Assembly: GCF_007747445.1 (NCBI RefSeq)
Contig: NZ_CP036425.1
Location: 1,410,175 to 1,474,174 of the forward strand
Length of the DNA: 64,000 nucleotides
Direction of reading: 5' to 3'
From: Poriferisphaera corsica
GTDB lineage: Bacteria > Planctomycetota > Phycisphaerae > Phycisphaerales > Phycisphaeraceae
The number at the start of each line of letters is the position of its first letter. Position 1 is the first letter of the stretch. The position numbers were made by a program, and so were the translations under genes. The notes below the pieces were generated by a model. That model was not told the DNA's origin. It did not search any database and worked only from the letters and a program-made list of their open reading frames with translations. Below, one piece after another: positions 63,077 to 64,000 of the stretch.

Positions 63077-63916
63077 TTATTGCAGCTTAGGATCGAGATC
63101 TGACCAGAGTACATCAAGTGTGCTGGTTTCATCGCCATGATTGACGACGCCCTCGTCATCGTAGATTGAAACGTGGCCATCAACAAAAGAGAAGTTGGCT
63201 TTGCCATCTGCTTTTAATTCGTCTTCACCGCCATGACGGGACCAGTCGATTGCAGATTCAGTTGGGTTGCCTGAGAAACGACCGGCGCTGAAGCCATGTT
63301 TTATGAATCGGTTATAGAGGCTGCCGAAAGTGCCGTAGTAGTTACCCGACCAGTAAAGCCTATTGTCGCCGGCAGGTCCCCAGACTGAATGAAGTTCTCC
63401 GTAAAGCAAGATTGAAGATGAGTTTCTTGGGGCATCGGTGAAGAAGGTACCGACATCATCACTTGCATTTGCACCTGCCCATGGTGAGCCGTCACGGACG
63501 AGTTGATAGCCAGATGATGAGAAGCCGTTAATGGTGTAGCTGCGGCCAGCTTCATCAATATCACTTGGGCAGACTAAGACTGTACCGCCAATTGAAGCAT
63601 TGGGATCCGTGCTGGTGTTCGCTGTTGTTTCTGCTGCAGGTAGATAGGCTCCCAGAGTTTTGTATTGATACCAATAGTACTGTTGATTTTCGTTTGAGTT
63701 TTGGGCGTTTAAAGGGAATCTTCCTTTGTTATCTGTGGCGTATGTAACTGTTGCAAGCGTTAACTGACGCATGCGACTTGCGCATTGGACTGTCATTGCT
63801 GTTTTACGTGCTGCACCGAGAGCTGGCAAGAGGATTCCAATAAGTAACGCAATAATTGATATAACAACAAGTAACTCTATGAGCGTAAAAGCAGATTTTT
63901 TGTGAAGTGTAAACAT
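63077..63916 (-). CDS. Type IV prepilin-like protein with H-x9-DG-like C-terminus
   Basis: 279 residues from the ATG at 63916, with AGGGA 6-8 nt upstream; an ATG seven codons earlier has no site. Prepilin signature [20 protein letters not shown] with cleavage expected before the F, then the segment [20 protein letters not shown]. The C-terminal part has KANFSFVDGHVSIYDDEG, the type of VDGH motif that ends planctomycete DUF1559-like proteins, and many Ser, Asn and Tyr. These proteins occur in large families with unknown roles in secretion or surface structures. Nearly the same N-terminus as the partial gene at 1-137. Confidence 0.88.
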   Translation of the reverse strand: MFTLHKKSAFTLIELLVVISIIALLIGILLPALGAARKTAMTVQCASRMRQLTLATVTYATDNKGRFPLNAQNSNENQQYYWYQYKTLGAYLPAAETTANTSTDPNASIGGTVLVCPSDIDEAGRSYTINGFSSSGYQLVRDGSPWAGANASDDVGTFFTDAPRNSSSILLYGELHSVWGPAGDNRLYWSGNYYGTFGSLYNRFIKHGFSAGRFSGNPTESAIDWSRHGGEDELKADGKANFSFVDGHVSIYDDEGVVNHGDETSTLDVLWSDLDPKLQ

Positions 63917-64000
63917 TTCAATCCCTATCTCTAGCAAAGCTGTTTTGTTTCAACGCGATTTCCGTATACATCTTGCGAGTCGCATTGGGTGTTTCATTTA

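Noticed and set aside
1-64000. tRNA, rRNA, tmRNA genes, CRISPR arrays and riboswitches
   Set aside because: Read for T-loop (GTTCRA) contexts, regular spaced repeats and known leader folds; nothing convincing was found by eye, though a covariance model search could still reveal a diverged small RNA.

Overview
The window reads as chromosome from a free-living, flagellated planctomycete, most likely of the Phycisphaerae type. This is an inference from family content: DUF1559-like prepilins at both edges, planctomycete-style CPECG zinc ribbons in membrane proteins, and a choice-of-anchor-like exported protein. No rRNA or tRNA gene, CRISPR array, prophage or insertion sequence was recognised. Non-ATG starts (TTG, GTG) are frequent and were chosen where a ribosome binding site supports them.

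Layout. 1-2.5 kb: edge of a prepilin gene and two tandem lipoprotein polysaccharide deacetylases (minus strand). 2.7-3.9 kb: prfB with a +1 recoding site. 4.0-4.9 kb: an AT-rich islet with two unrecognised minus-strand frames. 5.5-40.9 kb: a long flagellar region, all on the plus strand. It opens with a MerR-type HTH protein, a large TPR membrane protein and a FlgN-like protein. A FlrB/FlrC-like sigma-54 two-component pair follows, then flgB-flgC-fliE-fliF-fliG-fliH-fliI-fliJ, a MotE-like gene, fliK-flgD-(small protein)-flgE-flbD, motA-motB-fliL-fliN, fliO-fliP-fliQ-fliR-flhB-flhA, a LamG-fold secreted protein, flhF-flhG, a small membrane protein and the sigma-28 gene fliA. Genes for filament, rod, P/L rings and FliM are not in the window.

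Regulation can partly be read from the DNA. A near-consensus sigma-54 element lies just upstream of flgB, directly after the genes for the sigma-54 activator and its kinase. A near-consensus sigma-28 element lies upstream of motA, and fliA is in the same window. This is the usual early-to-late flagellar hierarchy. FlhF and FlhG suggest control of flagellar position and number, as in polar flagellates.

41-64 kb: housekeeping and envelope genes. These are argS, an acyltransferase-like protein and a DUF1802 protein; a minus-strand family 2 glycosyltransferase; a TolB-like lipoprotein, a second lipoprotein and a small conserved protein; xerC/xerD; a pirin; a decayed copy and an intact copy of a zinc-ribbon membrane protein; lnt; a HEAT-repeat protein; a coiled-coil envelope protein; a 40-residue membrane protein; mreB; and, on the minus strand, a secreted protein and another prepilin.

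Most notable observations: (i) the prfB frameshift site has UAA instead of UGA and no upstream Shine-Dalgarno stimulator; (ii) FlgD ends in a dockerin-like pair of calcium-binding loops; (iii) a tandem paralogue pair with one member caught in decay; (iv) coding-strand composition and third-position usage switch from G/T-rich to C-rich and back, once inside flhF; (v) two families of small palindromic repeats around the fliO-flhA block.
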